Assembly (NCBI GenBank): GCA_001898335.1
Contig: MKTS01000013.1
Location: forward strand, 310,001 to 374,000
Direction of reading: 5' to 3'
Source: Mucilaginibacter sp. 44-25
GTDB lineage: Bacteria; Bacteroidota; Bacteroidia; Sphingobacteriales; Sphingobacteriaceae
DNA length: 64,000 nucleotides
How positions within the stretch are numbered: the stretch's first letter is position 1; each line of letters starts with the position of its first letter. This document shows, one piece after another, positions 42,558-50,589 of the stretch. Under the pieces are notes generated by a model. The model was not told the DNA's origin. It did no database searches and saw only the letters and a program-made list of their open reading frames with translations. Both the position numbers and the translations under genes were made by a program.

Positions 42558-43130
42558 TTACTGTTTCATGAACTCGCCGCTGGCGTTAAGTTCAACTTCG
42601 TCGCTCAGCATAGGCGCGCCGTATTTGCTGCCAAAGCCAAAATCAGAACGTTTGATAGTACCGGTAATTTTAAAACCAGCATCAGGAGCTTTAGTCATTG
42701 GGTTGGTGATAGTACCACGGTAAGCCACATCTAAAGTTACTGGTTTGGTTACACCATGCAGGGTTAAGTTACCGGTTACTTTGTATTTGTTAGTGCCATT
42801 AGGTTTAACAGAAGTGCTGGTAAAGCTTAGTGTAGGGAATTTTTCTGAATCAAAGAATTCAGCAGATTTAAGGTGACCGTCACGACGCTCGTTATCTGTA
42901 TTTACAGAAGCGGTTTTAGCAGTAAAAGTATATTTAGCATCGCTAAAGTCAGGTTTTGCAGCTACAATAGAAGCGTCAAAATCTTTAAAAGTACCATCAA
43001 CATCAGACACGGCTAAGTGGGTGATGGTAAATGTTACGTGTGAGTGTGCTTTGTCAACCGTCCAGGTGCTTTGCGCCGAAGCCGCGGTAGCAAATAAAGC
43101 TACAGTTAGTAAGGTGAAGATCTTTTTCAT
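42558..43130 (-). CDS. YceI-family periplasmic lipid-binding protein
   Basis: The 190-aa protein has a signal peptide (about 1-19) and a full YceI domain: WTVDKAHSHVTFTITHLAVSDVDG, LKSAEFFDSEKFPTLSFTST and GNLTLHGVTKPVTLDV. YceI proteins are elongated beta barrels that hold isoprenoid chains in the periplasm. Its promoter lies directly next to a 38-bp perfect palindrome, which probably controls it. Confidence 0.93.
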   Translation of the reverse strand: MKKIFTLLTVALFATAASAQSTWTVDKAHSHVTFTITHLAVSDVDGTFKDFDASIVAAKPDFSDAKYTFTAKTASVNTDNERRDGHLKSAEFFDSEKFPTLSFTSTSVKPNGTNKYKVTGNLTLHGVTKPVTLDVAYRGTITNPMTKAPDAGFKITGTIKRSDFGFGSKYGAPMLSDEVELNASGEFMKQ

Positions 43131-43156
43131 GTTATGTTCTTATTATTTTAGTGATG

Positions 43157-43209
43157 CAAATGTAAAAAAGGTTTTCAATAAAAGATGTTTAAACATCTTT
43201 TATTGAAAA
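43157..43209 (-). promoter_or_regulatory. yceI promoter with adjacent 38-bp perfect palindrome
   Basis: On the minus strand TACATTTG (43157-43164) is a -7 box 26 bases before the ATG. Seven bases upstream of it begins a perfect palindrome (43172-43209, two 19-bp arms without a loop, centre GTTTAAAC) that covers where the -33 element should be. It could be a repressor or activator site. A terminator role for the upstream hydrolase gene is also possible because six Ts follow on the minus strand. Confidence 0.65.
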
Positions 43210-43220
43210 GTAATGACAAA

Positions 43221-44033
43221 TTATTCCCCCTTAAAGAAATCATCTACCCGCTTATTAAACTCGTCGGCCTTTTCAATAAGCGTGCCGTGACCTGATCCTT
43301 TTACTATCCAAAGCTTTGAGTGAGGGATGTTGGCCTTTATCAACCTTGTGTGTTTATCGGCAATTACATCATGCTCGCCGCCTATGATAAAAGCAGGGCA
43401 TGTTATCTTGTGCAGCTGGCTCAGGCTGATATTTGGCTGCTCCCAATCGAGCATAAACATTTTCCAATTATTTTTTTCAGCAGCCGTTTTCCAGTGCGTG
43501 TTCTTATTCTTCTCGTAGTATTTTTTGGAATTTGCCCACCCGTTAGGGTCTGCAAAGGATGAAGCATCGGGAGTAATGTTAGCCCCTGTCGACGCGAAAC
43601 TGATCACCTTGTCCGGGTGCCTTATCGCCATTAATATGGCATTGATACCTCCATCGCTCCAACCCAGCACATAGGCTTTAGGCACATGCAACACATCAAG
43701 CAGTTTGGCGAAATCATCAGCCATTTGCTCAAAAGTGATCTTTGGGTTTGGGTCAACCGATTTACCCTGTGAGCGGCTGTCAACCAGTATCACATGGTAA
43801 TGTTTGGCAAAATAAGGCACATTATGGCTAAAGGCGCTCATGTCGCCCCCGTTACCGTGTATCATTAATAAAGCCGGGCCGCTGCCATACTCCTCAACAT
43901 ACAGCTTTATGCCATTAACCTGGTAGTATTTACCAACCGCTTCATTTTTACCATAGGGTATTTTTTGGCCATAGCCGAAAAAGGACAGGAACTGAGGGAT
44001 AATGGCGGCAATCAACAAAGGTTTTAAGCGCAT
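43221..44033 (-). CDS. Secreted alpha/beta hydrolase
   Basis: The 270-aa protein has a signal peptide and the alpha/beta hydrolase fold. The oxyanion site is in IHGNGGDMSAF, the nucleophile Ser in LGWSDGG, the acid in IIGGEHDVI and the His in GSGHGTLIEKA. The ATG at 44033 is chosen because it begins the hydrophobic leader. The ester or amide substrate is unknown. Confidence 0.88.
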   Translation of the reverse strand: MRLKPLLIAAIIPQFLSFFGYGQKIPYGKNEAVGKYYQVNGIKLYVEEYGSGPALLMIHGNGGDMSAFSHNVPYFAKHYHVILVDSRSQGKSVDPNPKITFEQMADDFAKLLDVLHVPKAYVLGWSDGGINAILMAIRHPDKVISFASTGANITPDASSFADPNGWANSKKYYEKNKNTHWKTAAEKNNWKMFMLDWEQPNISLSQLHKITCPAFIIGGEHDVIADKHTRLIKANIPHSKLWIVKGSGHGTLIEKADEFNKRVDDFFKGE

Positions 44034-44088
44034 AACTTTTTGTGAAAGATAACTACAAAACTGCACTTACATAAGGTAAGGCAATATA

Positions 44089-44568
44089 CTAATTATAATA
44101 ACCCAGCTCCGTGTTTCTGTCTAAGAAAGATTGATATAAATCAAAAGGCTGAGCTCCGTTGGCTACCCAATTTAAACTTATTTGTAGCGCCTCCGATAAA
44201 AATGGCTCGATGAATGTCATTCTACCATCAGACCCTCTTATTCCATACGCGTTTTTAAATTTCCCCCTATTCAAAAAGATATTTTTCTCTTCACGTATGA
44301 TAGCTCTTAATTCTTTAGTCGCGCTATCACTTCCTTTTGGCAAATTATTTTTTAAAATGTTTTGAATCTGATAATAAATCTGATGTGATTTATCAGGATC
44401 CGCATTGGTAGAAAAATCAATTCCTTCTAAACCCAAATCCTCATCAGGTTGAGTAAATGGAATTTCAACACTTGGTTGATTATTTGCTTTTTCAACTAAT
44501 TCTTTCAGTTTCTCTAACCTGGCTAATCTTTCCTGTTCGGCCTTGTTAGCTAGCTCGTTTGGGTCCAT
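44089..44568 (-). CDS. Unrecognised 159-aa protein paired with HTH-peptidase protein
   Basis: No domain is recognised. The protein has a charged N-terminal coiled coil (about 5-35), an acidic linker with Pro, and a mostly helical C-terminal half with GKFKNAYGIRGSDGRMTFIEP and a final DRNTELGYYN. There is no signal peptide or membrane helix. It starts seven bases after the stop of the HTH-peptidase gene, so the two form an operon. Both are clearly more AT-rich than flanking genes. By position it could be the effector or target of the HTH-peptidase regulator. Confidence 0.65.
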   Translation of the reverse strand: MDPNELANKAEQERLARLEKLKELVEKANNQPSVEIPFTQPDEDLGLEGIDFSTNADPDKSHQIYYQIQNILKNNLPKGSDSATKELRAIIREEKNIFLNRGKFKNAYGIRGSDGRMTFIEPFLSEALQISLNWVANGAQPFDLYQSFLDRNTELGYYN

Positions 44569-44575
44569 CTATTGT

Positions 44576-45790
44576 TTAAGTGTTTAATGTTTCTAACTTT
44601 TGTTTGATATTTTCGATTTCCTCTATAAGCGTTTCCTTATCCCATGGATTTGATTTAATAAGAGATATAGCTTCCTCTGAATCTATTATGTATTTTGAAT
44701 AAAAAGGATAATGATTTTCACCTTTTTCGCTCATATATCGACAGTAGGTGTTGTAAATGATAGATGGATGGACATTATTTGCTTTCGCAAATTCCTCAAC
44801 ATAACCGTTAGATTTTATATAATATCTTACCTTTTCTAACTTCGAAGTAGGAAACAATAATTCACTAGCAAAGAAGTTAGCATCATCTTCCCGCCAAAGA
44901 AACATATCAGCCTCTCCAGACAGATGATAGGTTTTAGTTTTCAACTCATCAAAGTCATGCAACACATGATATAACTCATGCAGTAGAGCTTGCCATAATG
45001 TGGGATACTTGTTATTTCTATTAGTTATAACAATACAAGGCTTGTTATTCACAACAAAGGTAGCGCCATAAACTTGCGTTTTTGAAAAGTAATCTTGCAC
45101 AATTACTGTAATTCCAGAGTTGTAAAGCGCTTTAAGTACTGCGTAAAAACCTTGCTTGACATGTCGTGTATATGGACGAATTCTAGGCAATAATTCTTCT
45201 AAAGCTTTTTGTTCATAATCGTACGGATTATTCAGCTTCTTAAACTGGTAATAAGCACATCTAACCCACATTTCTCTCATTTGATCATGAGATTTCAAGT
45301 TTGCCCTACTAAACAAAGCTAATCCTACATCAGATTTGTAAGCATAAATATCTTTCAGACCAAAAAATTTTAATATTCGGTTTTCTACATACTCCAAATC
45401 ATTAACAACCTTTAAGAAGCCCTGATTCCTTAAACCTACCAAATCAAAATTTTGCAATATAAATGTAGATTTCTTCACATTACGCAATTCCTGTTGTGCA
45501 TCCGGCTTTAAAGATTCAAGGTAAATATTTACCACTTTTTGCAAGTCAATTCCAATAAAAGAACTAATTTTTAGCAAAGAAAGCACGTCAGCTTTTTCGT
45601 TTTCACCGCTCAAAATCCTCCTTAACGTATTTCTTTCTATACCAACAATTTTAGCTAAGGCACTATCGGTTGTAATACCTAATTCATCCTTTCTATTATT
45701 GATTAAGTCACTCAATGAAGGATGCTTATTATCACTAATTTGACGATAAATCTCAGCTAATAACTCATCATTATTTTCAGATTCGCTCAT
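44576..45790 (-). CDS. XRE-type HTH plus ImmA/IrrE-like metallopeptidase fusion
   Basis: The 404-aa protein has an N-terminal XRE-like helix-turn-helix (about 25-85, with TTDSALAKIVGIERNTLRRILSG split over two helices) and a C-terminal zinc peptidase domain. HELYH (271-275) gives two His ligands and the catalytic Glu. The following REDDANFFASELLFP (about 300-314) is the ImmA/IrrE third-ligand motif with E301/D303. Proteins of this kind regulate mobile elements or act as antitoxins, with the peptidase cutting a repressor or partner. It heads a two-gene AT-rich operon with operator-like repeats at its own start. Confidence 0.88.
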   Translation of the reverse strand: MSESENNDELLAEIYRQISDNKHPSLSDLINNRKDELGITTDSALAKIVGIERNTLRRILSGENEKADVLSLLKISSFIGIDLQKVVNIYLESLKPDAQQELRNVKKSTFILQNFDLVGLRNQGFLKVVNDLEYVENRILKFFGLKDIYAYKSDVGLALFSRANLKSHDQMREMWVRCAYYQFKKLNNPYDYEQKALEELLPRIRPYTRHVKQGFYAVLKALYNSGITVIVQDYFSKTQVYGATFVVNNKPCIVITNRNNKYPTLWQALLHELYHVLHDFDELKTKTYHLSGEADMFLWREDDANFFASELLFPTSKLEKVRYYIKSNGYVEEFAKANNVHPSIIYNTYCRYMSEKGENHYPFYSKYIIDSEEAISLIKSNPWDKETLIEEIENIKQKLETLNT

Positions 45791-45858
45791 TTTCGAACAA
45801 TTATTTATGCAAAAATATATATAATAATTATATTTTGCTCATTTTTGAGCAATTATTT
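45785..45858 (-). promoter_or_regulatory. Promoter and paired operator-like repeats of the HTH-peptidase operon
   Basis: Two 22-bp direct repeats (45785-45806 and 45837-45858, 20 of 22 bases equal) are spaced 52 bases start to start, about five helical turns. The upstream copy contains the inverted repeat TTGCTCA-N4-TGAGCAA (45835-45852); the other covers the start codon. Between them lies TATTTTTG on the minus strand (45810-45817), a -7 box. The arrangement fits autorepression with looping. Confidence 0.65.
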
Positions 45859-45915
45859 CATCAACATATTTTTTACACATGTATTGCAGAAATTACTGAT
45901 GCAGTATTAATAATA

Positions 45916-47022
45916 TCACCCGATATTTTCCCATTTACCGCTGTCCAAACTACGGTAAATAGCATCGATCACTTTCATATCTTTCTCCCCCTCTTCGCCC
46001 GGTACACGGCTCTGCTTACCCAAACGTACACAAGTAGCGAAATCATCTATCTGTGCGGCTTGCTGATTAATGTTGGGGATATTCATGGGCTTGCCATTTA
46101 CTTTACCGTCGAGCCCATCATACCCGTATGCCGGCTCCAGTTCAAAGCTGCCCTTTTCCACCTTTGCCCGTAAAAAGCCCCAGTTGTTATTATAGCTTGA
46201 TTTCCCGGTGACTTTTTGCCCGCCCGGGAATTTGAGTTCCCAAAAAACGGTTTCATCAACTTCACTGAACAGCTCGGGCCGGGTTTTCTCCTGTGTAGCT
46301 TTTACCGCCAAAGGCTCCCGCCCTAAAGTATAACGGGCACCCTGTATGGCATAAATGCCCATGTCCATTAAACCACCGCCACCGGCCAGGGCTTTTTTTA
46401 ACCTCCAGGCGTTAGGGTCGCCGGTATATTTGAAACCATTACCAGTTGCTATTTCCGTTACTTTGCCCAAAATTTGCTTTTGCCCCAGGCGCATTACTTC
46501 CTGAGTATGGGGCTCAAAATGCAATCTGTAGCCTATTGATAAAAGCCGGTTGGCCTTTTTACAGGCGGCTATCATCTCACGGCAGTCTGCAGCGTTCAGG
46601 GCCATTGGTTTTTCACATATCACGTGCTTACCCGCCCTGGCAGCCCTTATGGTGTATTCCTTGTGCATGGATACGGGTAACACCACGTAAATAATATCTA
46701 TATCAGGGTTATCGGCAATGCTGTCGAAAGTTTGGTAATTATAAATGTTTTTTTTAGGGATGTTATATTTAGCTGCCCAATCAGTAGCTTTTGCAGGTGT
46801 GCCGGTAACTATGCCTGCCAGGTAGCAGTTTTTAGTTTGCTGCAACGCCGGCGCCAGCTGCCCGCCCGCGTAACCACCCAAGCCAACCAAAGCTATGCCC
46901 AGTTTTTTACCGGGTTGTAAATAGGCCGCCGATAATATGGCCGGACTAACAGCAAGCGCCCCTGCCAATACGGAGCTTTTGCGTATAAAATCTCTCCTTG
47001 ATGTTTTCGGTGCCTGTTTCAT
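45916..47022 (-). CDS. Gfo/Idh/MocA-family oxidoreductase with Tat signal
   Basis: The 368-aa protein starts with a twin-arginine signal (SRRDFIRKSS followed by a hydrophobic stretch), so it is exported folded with its cofactor. The Rossmann motif is LVGLGGYAGGQ, and CEKPMALNAADC has the conserved Lys of the family. The C-terminal half is the usual alpha/beta sandwich. Such enzymes oxidise or reduce sugars with NAD(P). The substrate is unknown. Confidence 0.9.
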   Translation of the reverse strand: MKQAPKTSRRDFIRKSSVLAGALAVSPAILSAAYLQPGKKLGIALVGLGGYAGGQLAPALQQTKNCYLAGIVTGTPAKATDWAAKYNIPKKNIYNYQTFDSIADNPDIDIIYVVLPVSMHKEYTIRAARAGKHVICEKPMALNAADCREMIAACKKANRLLSIGYRLHFEPHTQEVMRLGQKQILGKVTEIATGNGFKYTGDPNAWRLKKALAGGGGLMDMGIYAIQGARYTLGREPLAVKATQEKTRPELFSEVDETVFWELKFPGGQKVTGKSSYNNNWGFLRAKVEKGSFELEPAYGYDGLDGKVNGKPMNIPNINQQAAQIDDFATCVRLGKQSRVPGEEGEKDMKVIDAIYRSLDSGKWENIG

Positions 47023-47046
47023 AGTTTGTTATTTTAATGGTTTATA

Positions 47047-47835
47047 CTAATCAAACCCCTGCCGGTACTTTTTAACGGCATTGGTAATGGAGCGCGCTAT
47101 GGCATTTTGCCCTTCGTCGGAGTTGAGGTATTTCTCATCGGAGGGGTTATTGATAAAACCCGTTTCCACCAGCAGGCCGGGCATCCCGCTTTGCTGCAAA
47201 ATAAGTACGCCCTGCTCCTTAACGCCTAAACTGTGCCTGCCGTCCCTTTCCTTAAATTCCTGGTTCAGCAAGTTGCCAAAATGGATGCTCTGCTTACGAA
47301 AACGCTGCTGAAACGCCCCTAAAACAATGGCGTTAACGGCATCATCCTCTCCATAACCACTATATTTTTTTTTGTAGTCTTTCTCAATAAATATGGCGGC
47401 ATTCTCGCGTAGGGCTTCCATTTGTTCCTGTTTGCGGTGAAACCCGTAAACCAGTAATAGAACGCCCCTGCTTGTGCCAACTTTTTCCGGCGATGAATTA
47501 CAGTGTATAGATATGAACAAGTTAGCCTTGTTTTCGTTTGCGATATCCGCGCGTTTATGCAGCTCTATAAACTTATCCGTGCTGCGCGTCATCAATACCT
47601 CAACGGCGGGCATCTCTTCTTTAAGCATCGTTCTTAACTTTTTCGCAATGGCAAGCGCCACCGTTTTTTCGTTGGAGTAAGCCCCGTGCGAACCGGGGTC
47701 CTTACCGCCATGCCCGGCATCAATAACGATCTTTTTAAAACTGTAGGCTTTTTTTTGCGCGAAAAGGCCTGGGCTGCATGCGGTAATGATTAAAAATATG
47801 GCGAGTGAAGCGATAGTTAAAGGCTTGTGTAACAT
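47047..47835 (-). CDS. N-acetylmuramoyl-L-alanine amidase
   Basis: The 262-aa enzyme has a leader with a possible lipobox (TACS) and an amidase_3 domain: VIDAGHGGKDPG (zinc His), a later Glu, FISIHCNSS (zinc His) and VETGFINN (catalytic Glu). It cuts the bond between MurNAc and the peptide stem in the periplasm. A TACCTTTG box ends four bases before the second ATG (47835), which decides this start over the ATG at 47838. Confidence 0.93.
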   Translation of the reverse strand: MLHKPLTIASLAIFLIITACSPGLFAQKKAYSFKKIVIDAGHGGKDPGSHGAYSNEKTVALAIAKKLRTMLKEEMPAVEVLMTRSTDKFIELHKRADIANENKANLFISIHCNSSPEKVGTSRGVLLLVYGFHRKQEQMEALRENAAIFIEKDYKKKYSGYGEDDAVNAIVLGAFQQRFRKQSIHFGNLLNQEFKERDGRHSLGVKEQGVLILQQSGMPGLLVETGFINNPSDEKYLNSDEGQNAIARSITNAVKKYRQGFD

Positions 47836-47839
47836 CATG

Positions 47840-47892
47840 CAAAGGTAGGCGGATTGTTTAAAACCTTTAAGCTTAATGTTTAAACAATCCGC
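47840..47892 (-). promoter_or_regulatory. Amidase promoter with adjacent inverted repeat
   Basis: On the minus strand TACCTTTG (47840-47847) is a -7 box four bases before the ATG at 47835, predicting a leaderless message. One base upstream begins an inverted repeat with perfect 14-bp arms (47849-47862 and 47879-47892) and a 16-base spacer. The region is between divergent genes, so no terminator is expected, and the repeat is more likely a regulatory site. Its arms share TGTTTAAA with the yceI palindrome. Confidence 0.6.
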
Positions 47893-48008
47893 ATGTTGAT
47901 AAAATATACGCTAAACGAATATTTTTTTTCTGAAATAGCCGTAACCTATAATTAAACGCCCTCGTACAAAACGGTATATTATAAATTGCATTGTAGCGGA
48001 TAATTTAT

Positions 48009-48341
48009 ATGGAAACAGCGTTATCATCTTCAACACAAACATTCATTCTTTTCCTCATAGCAGGGTCGGTATTGGTATATCTCATTCTTTTATTTGATAA
48101 AAAGAACCGCCAAAAGCTCAATAAGGTACTTAAGCAAGCCAGCGACACACCGCCCATGCTGATGCAAAAAGCCGCTGCGTACAAAGTACAGAACCTTAAA
48201 GCCGTTTGCGCCGAGGCCGGCCCCGACCGCACCGCCATTGCCAAAGAACTGGACCAACTGGTAGCTGATTATGATAAAGGGCTGATTCCCCTGCCCGATT
48301 ATTGCAGCAAGCTGAATAGCCTGCTGGCCATGAGCGCCTGA
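48009..48341 (+). CDS. Membrane-anchored small protein, unknown function
   Basis: The 110-aa protein has one N-terminal membrane helix (about 12-29) and a soluble helical part with KKNRQKLNKVL and DQLVADYDKGLIPLPDYCSKLNSLL. No family is recognised; the C-terminal piece resembles short SHOCT-like ends (oligomerisation). It is divergent from the amidase gene and lies 56 bases before mnmD on the same strand. Confidence 0.6.
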   Translation: METALSSSTQTFILFLIAGSVLVYLILLFDKKNRQKLNKVLKQASDTPPMLMQKAAAYKVQNLKAVCAEAGPDRTAIAKELDQLVADYDKGLIPLPDYCSKLNSLLAMSA

Positions 48342-48397
48342 TTCGGCTTTCCGCCCTACGCTTTTTTATCCGTGCTTTTATTTGTTTGTTTGCAGTT

Positions 48398-49087
48398 ATG
48401 AACAACGCGCAAGCCAGCCAGCATTTAAGTATTGTTACCACCGCCGACGGATCAAAAACTATTTACAACGCGCTCGTAGGCGAAAATTACCACTCCAAAC
48501 ACGGGGCATTGCAAGAGAGCCTGCACGTATTTGTACATTCGGGCTTACAATTTTTCCTGGAAAAAAGCGGCCAAAGTACGGCAAACGTTTTAGAAGTGGG
48601 TTTGGGTACGGGGCTTAATTTCTTGCTTAGCGCCGACTACTGTAACCAGCATAAAGCCTCTCTAAATTACACAGGCATTGAGGCTTACCCACTTACCCAG
48701 GAGTTGATCGCGGCCACCGGTTACGAACAATATGTTACACCTGCAACCTGGCAAAGTTTCCTGGAAAACTATGGTTCTGCCCTGCAAAAACCGGTGGATA
48801 TTAACAACGCTAAACTCCAAGTGGCACAAACTACTCTTGCGGACTTTACTACTAACGACCAATTTGATGTGATATATTTTGACGCGTTCGCGGCCATACA
48901 CCAGCCGGAAATGTGGAGCGACGAGGCCATTAAATATACCCTGCAATTTTTAAAACCTGGGGGCGTTTTTGTGACCTACGCCATAACCGGCAACCTCAAA
49001 CGCTGTATAAAAGCCCTTGGCCTGAAAGTTGAAAAAGCGCCCGGCGCGCCCGGTAAACGCGAGATGCTGAGAGCGATTTCTGTGTAG
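48398..49087 (+). CDS. mnmD: tRNA 5-methylaminomethyl-2-thiouridine methyltransferase (MnmD)
   Basis: The 229-aa stand-alone methyltransferase carries VLEVGLGTGLNFLL (SAM site) and DVIYFDAFAAIHQPEMWSDE, both diagnostic of the MnmC methyltransferase part. It adds the last methyl group to the wobble uridine of tRNAs, in the cytoplasm. The ATG at 48398 is chosen because the frame upstream opens only with TTG. The FAD domain of E. coli MnmC is absent, as usual for this form. Confidence 0.92.
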   Translation: MNNAQASQHLSIVTTADGSKTIYNALVGENYHSKHGALQESLHVFVHSGLQFFLEKSGQSTANVLEVGLGTGLNFLLSADYCNQHKASLNYTGIEAYPLTQELIAATGYEQYVTPATWQSFLENYGSALQKPVDINNAKLQVAQTTLADFTTNDQFDVIYFDAFAAIHQPEMWSDEAIKYTLQFLKPGGVFVTYAITGNLKRCIKALGLKVEKAPGAPGKREMLRAISV

Positions 49088-49164
49088 TAAGCAGACAAGC
49101 CTGGGGTGGCGATATTTAAGACCGTCAATCTGCCATTACCCGCTTACAACTACAAACTAACTGC

Positions 49165-49172
49165 TACCTTTG
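49165..49172 (+). promoter_or_regulatory. -7 promoter box of mazG
   Basis: TACCTTTG matches TAnnTTTG and ends 14 bases before the ATG at 49187, which supports that start over the open frame that begins earlier. Confidence 0.55.
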
Positions 49173-49186
49173 TAAAAATAAATAAC

Positions 49187-49990
49187 ATGGCTTTAACTCC
49201 TCCCATTACCGCACATAACCCTGCCGACGCGTTTAACCGCCTGCTCACCATTATGGACGACCTGCGTACTAATTGCCCCTGGGATAAAAAACAAACGCTG
49301 GAAAGTTTGCGCCATTTAACCATTGAAGAAACCTATGAGCTGTCTGACGCTATTTTGAGTGGCGATATGGACGAGATAAGGAAAGAGCTTGGCGATATTA
49401 TGCTGCACATGGTGTTTTATTCCCGCATCGCCTCAGAAACCAACGACTTTTCGATTACCGACGTATTGAACGGCATTTGCGATAAACTCATTAACCGCCA
49501 TCCGCATATTTACAGCGATACCCATGTGAATGATGAGGCTGATGTTAAACGCAACTGGGAGCAAATTAAACTGAAAGAAGGTAATAAGTCTGTGTTAGGT
49601 GGCGTACCGGCTTCGTTGCCGGCGCTGGTTAAAGCTTCGCGTATACAGGAAAAAGCACGCGGGGTAGGTTTTGATTGGGATAACCGTGAGCAGGTATGGG
49701 CCAAAGTGGAGGAAGAACTGCAGGAGTTTAAAGACGAGTATAATACCGCTGACGAGCATACCATTGATACAGAAAAAGCCGAAGCGGAATTTGGGGACCT
49801 GATGTTCTCGCTCATCAATTATGCCCGCTTTATAAACATTAACCCCGAAGACGCGTTGGAAAAAACCAACCGCAAGTTCATCAAGCGTTTCCAGTACCTG
49901 GAGCAAAAGGCCCTCGAAAATGGCAAGCAACTGCATGATATGAGCCTCGCAGAAATGGATGTTTTTTGGGAGGAAGCGAAAAAAGTTTAA
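49187..49990 (+). CDS. mazG: Nucleoside triphosphate pyrophosphohydrolase MazG
   Basis: The 267-aa enzyme has two MazG domains. The first has CPWDKKQTLESLRHLTIEETYEL and ELGDIMLHMVFYS; the second has EELQEFKDEY and AEFGDLMFSLINYAR. It hydrolyses nucleoside triphosphates, including damaged ones, to the monophosphate. The ATG at 49187 is chosen from the conserved start and the promoter box just before it. Confidence 0.93.
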   Translation: MALTPPITAHNPADAFNRLLTIMDDLRTNCPWDKKQTLESLRHLTIEETYELSDAILSGDMDEIRKELGDIMLHMVFYSRIASETNDFSITDVLNGICDKLINRHPHIYSDTHVNDEADVKRNWEQIKLKEGNKSVLGGVPASLPALVKASRIQEKARGVGFDWDNREQVWAKVEEELQEFKDEYNTADEHTIDTEKAEAEFGDLMFSLINYARFININPEDALEKTNRKFIKRFQYLEQKALENGKQLHDMSLAEMDVFWEEAKKV

Positions 49991-50057
49991 ATACCTGTTT
50001 CGCGCCTGTAGCGTTTGCCCCGTTTATTACGTAACAACAAAGTAATTACATAATAAA

Positions 50058-50513
50058 ATGAAAGCGATTAAATATATGATCCTGCTGGCAACAGGCGCCA
50101 TCTTTACCGCGGGATGCTTAAAAACCAGCGATGCGCCGCCTTTTACTTACCCAACAGGTAATTTCAGCGGCGAGTTCAGGCGAATTACCAAAACCAACAA
50201 GCAAACTAAACCGGATACAGTAAAAGCAAACATTAAGTTGTTGCTTGATATTAAAACCGGCTACGCCGTCACCGGGGATACTACTACCTTGCATGCCGGC
50301 AGCAAGGGTGATTACGCTATCAATCAGAGCAATATCATTTTTGCAGACAGGACCATACCTACCACTACCACCCCTACCCCTTCAAACGTACCGCCGCAAA
50401 AAGTGCGACTGAACGGGCAGTACATTTACTTGTATAGTGGTGATGTTTTCCAGATGTTAAAGGTAGTGGGCGATACCGTGAGGTATGAGTACGACTTGAA
50501 AAAAACGAACTAA
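50058..50513 (+). CDS. Putative lipoprotein, unknown function
   Basis: The 151-aa protein has a lipobox ending at C20 (FTAGC) and a mature part with GNFSGEFRRITK near the N-terminus and alternating strands, likely a small beta-sandwich or lipocalin-like fold. A Thr/Pro-rich loop (PTTTTPTPSNVPP) lies near the C-terminus. No family is recognised. It is 77 bases before the sigma factor gene on the same strand. Confidence 0.7.
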   Translation: MKAIKYMILLATGAIFTAGCLKTSDAPPFTYPTGNFSGEFRRITKTNKQTKPDTVKANIKLLLDIKTGYAVTGDTTTLHAGSKGDYAINQSNIIFADRTIPTTTTPTPSNVPPQKVRLNGQYIYLYSGDVFQMLKVVGDTVRYEYDLKKTN

Positions 50514-50589
50514 TAGGCCGGATGAAAGCGCTTAACCAATACCACCGGGTAACACTCAAGTGGTAGGTGATTAAGCCGTATACTACTAA

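Noticed and set aside
44033..45916. Insertion-sequence or prophage ends around the AT-rich cassette
   Set aside because: No transposase, integrase, terminal inverted repeats or clear target-site duplication could be found at either edge.
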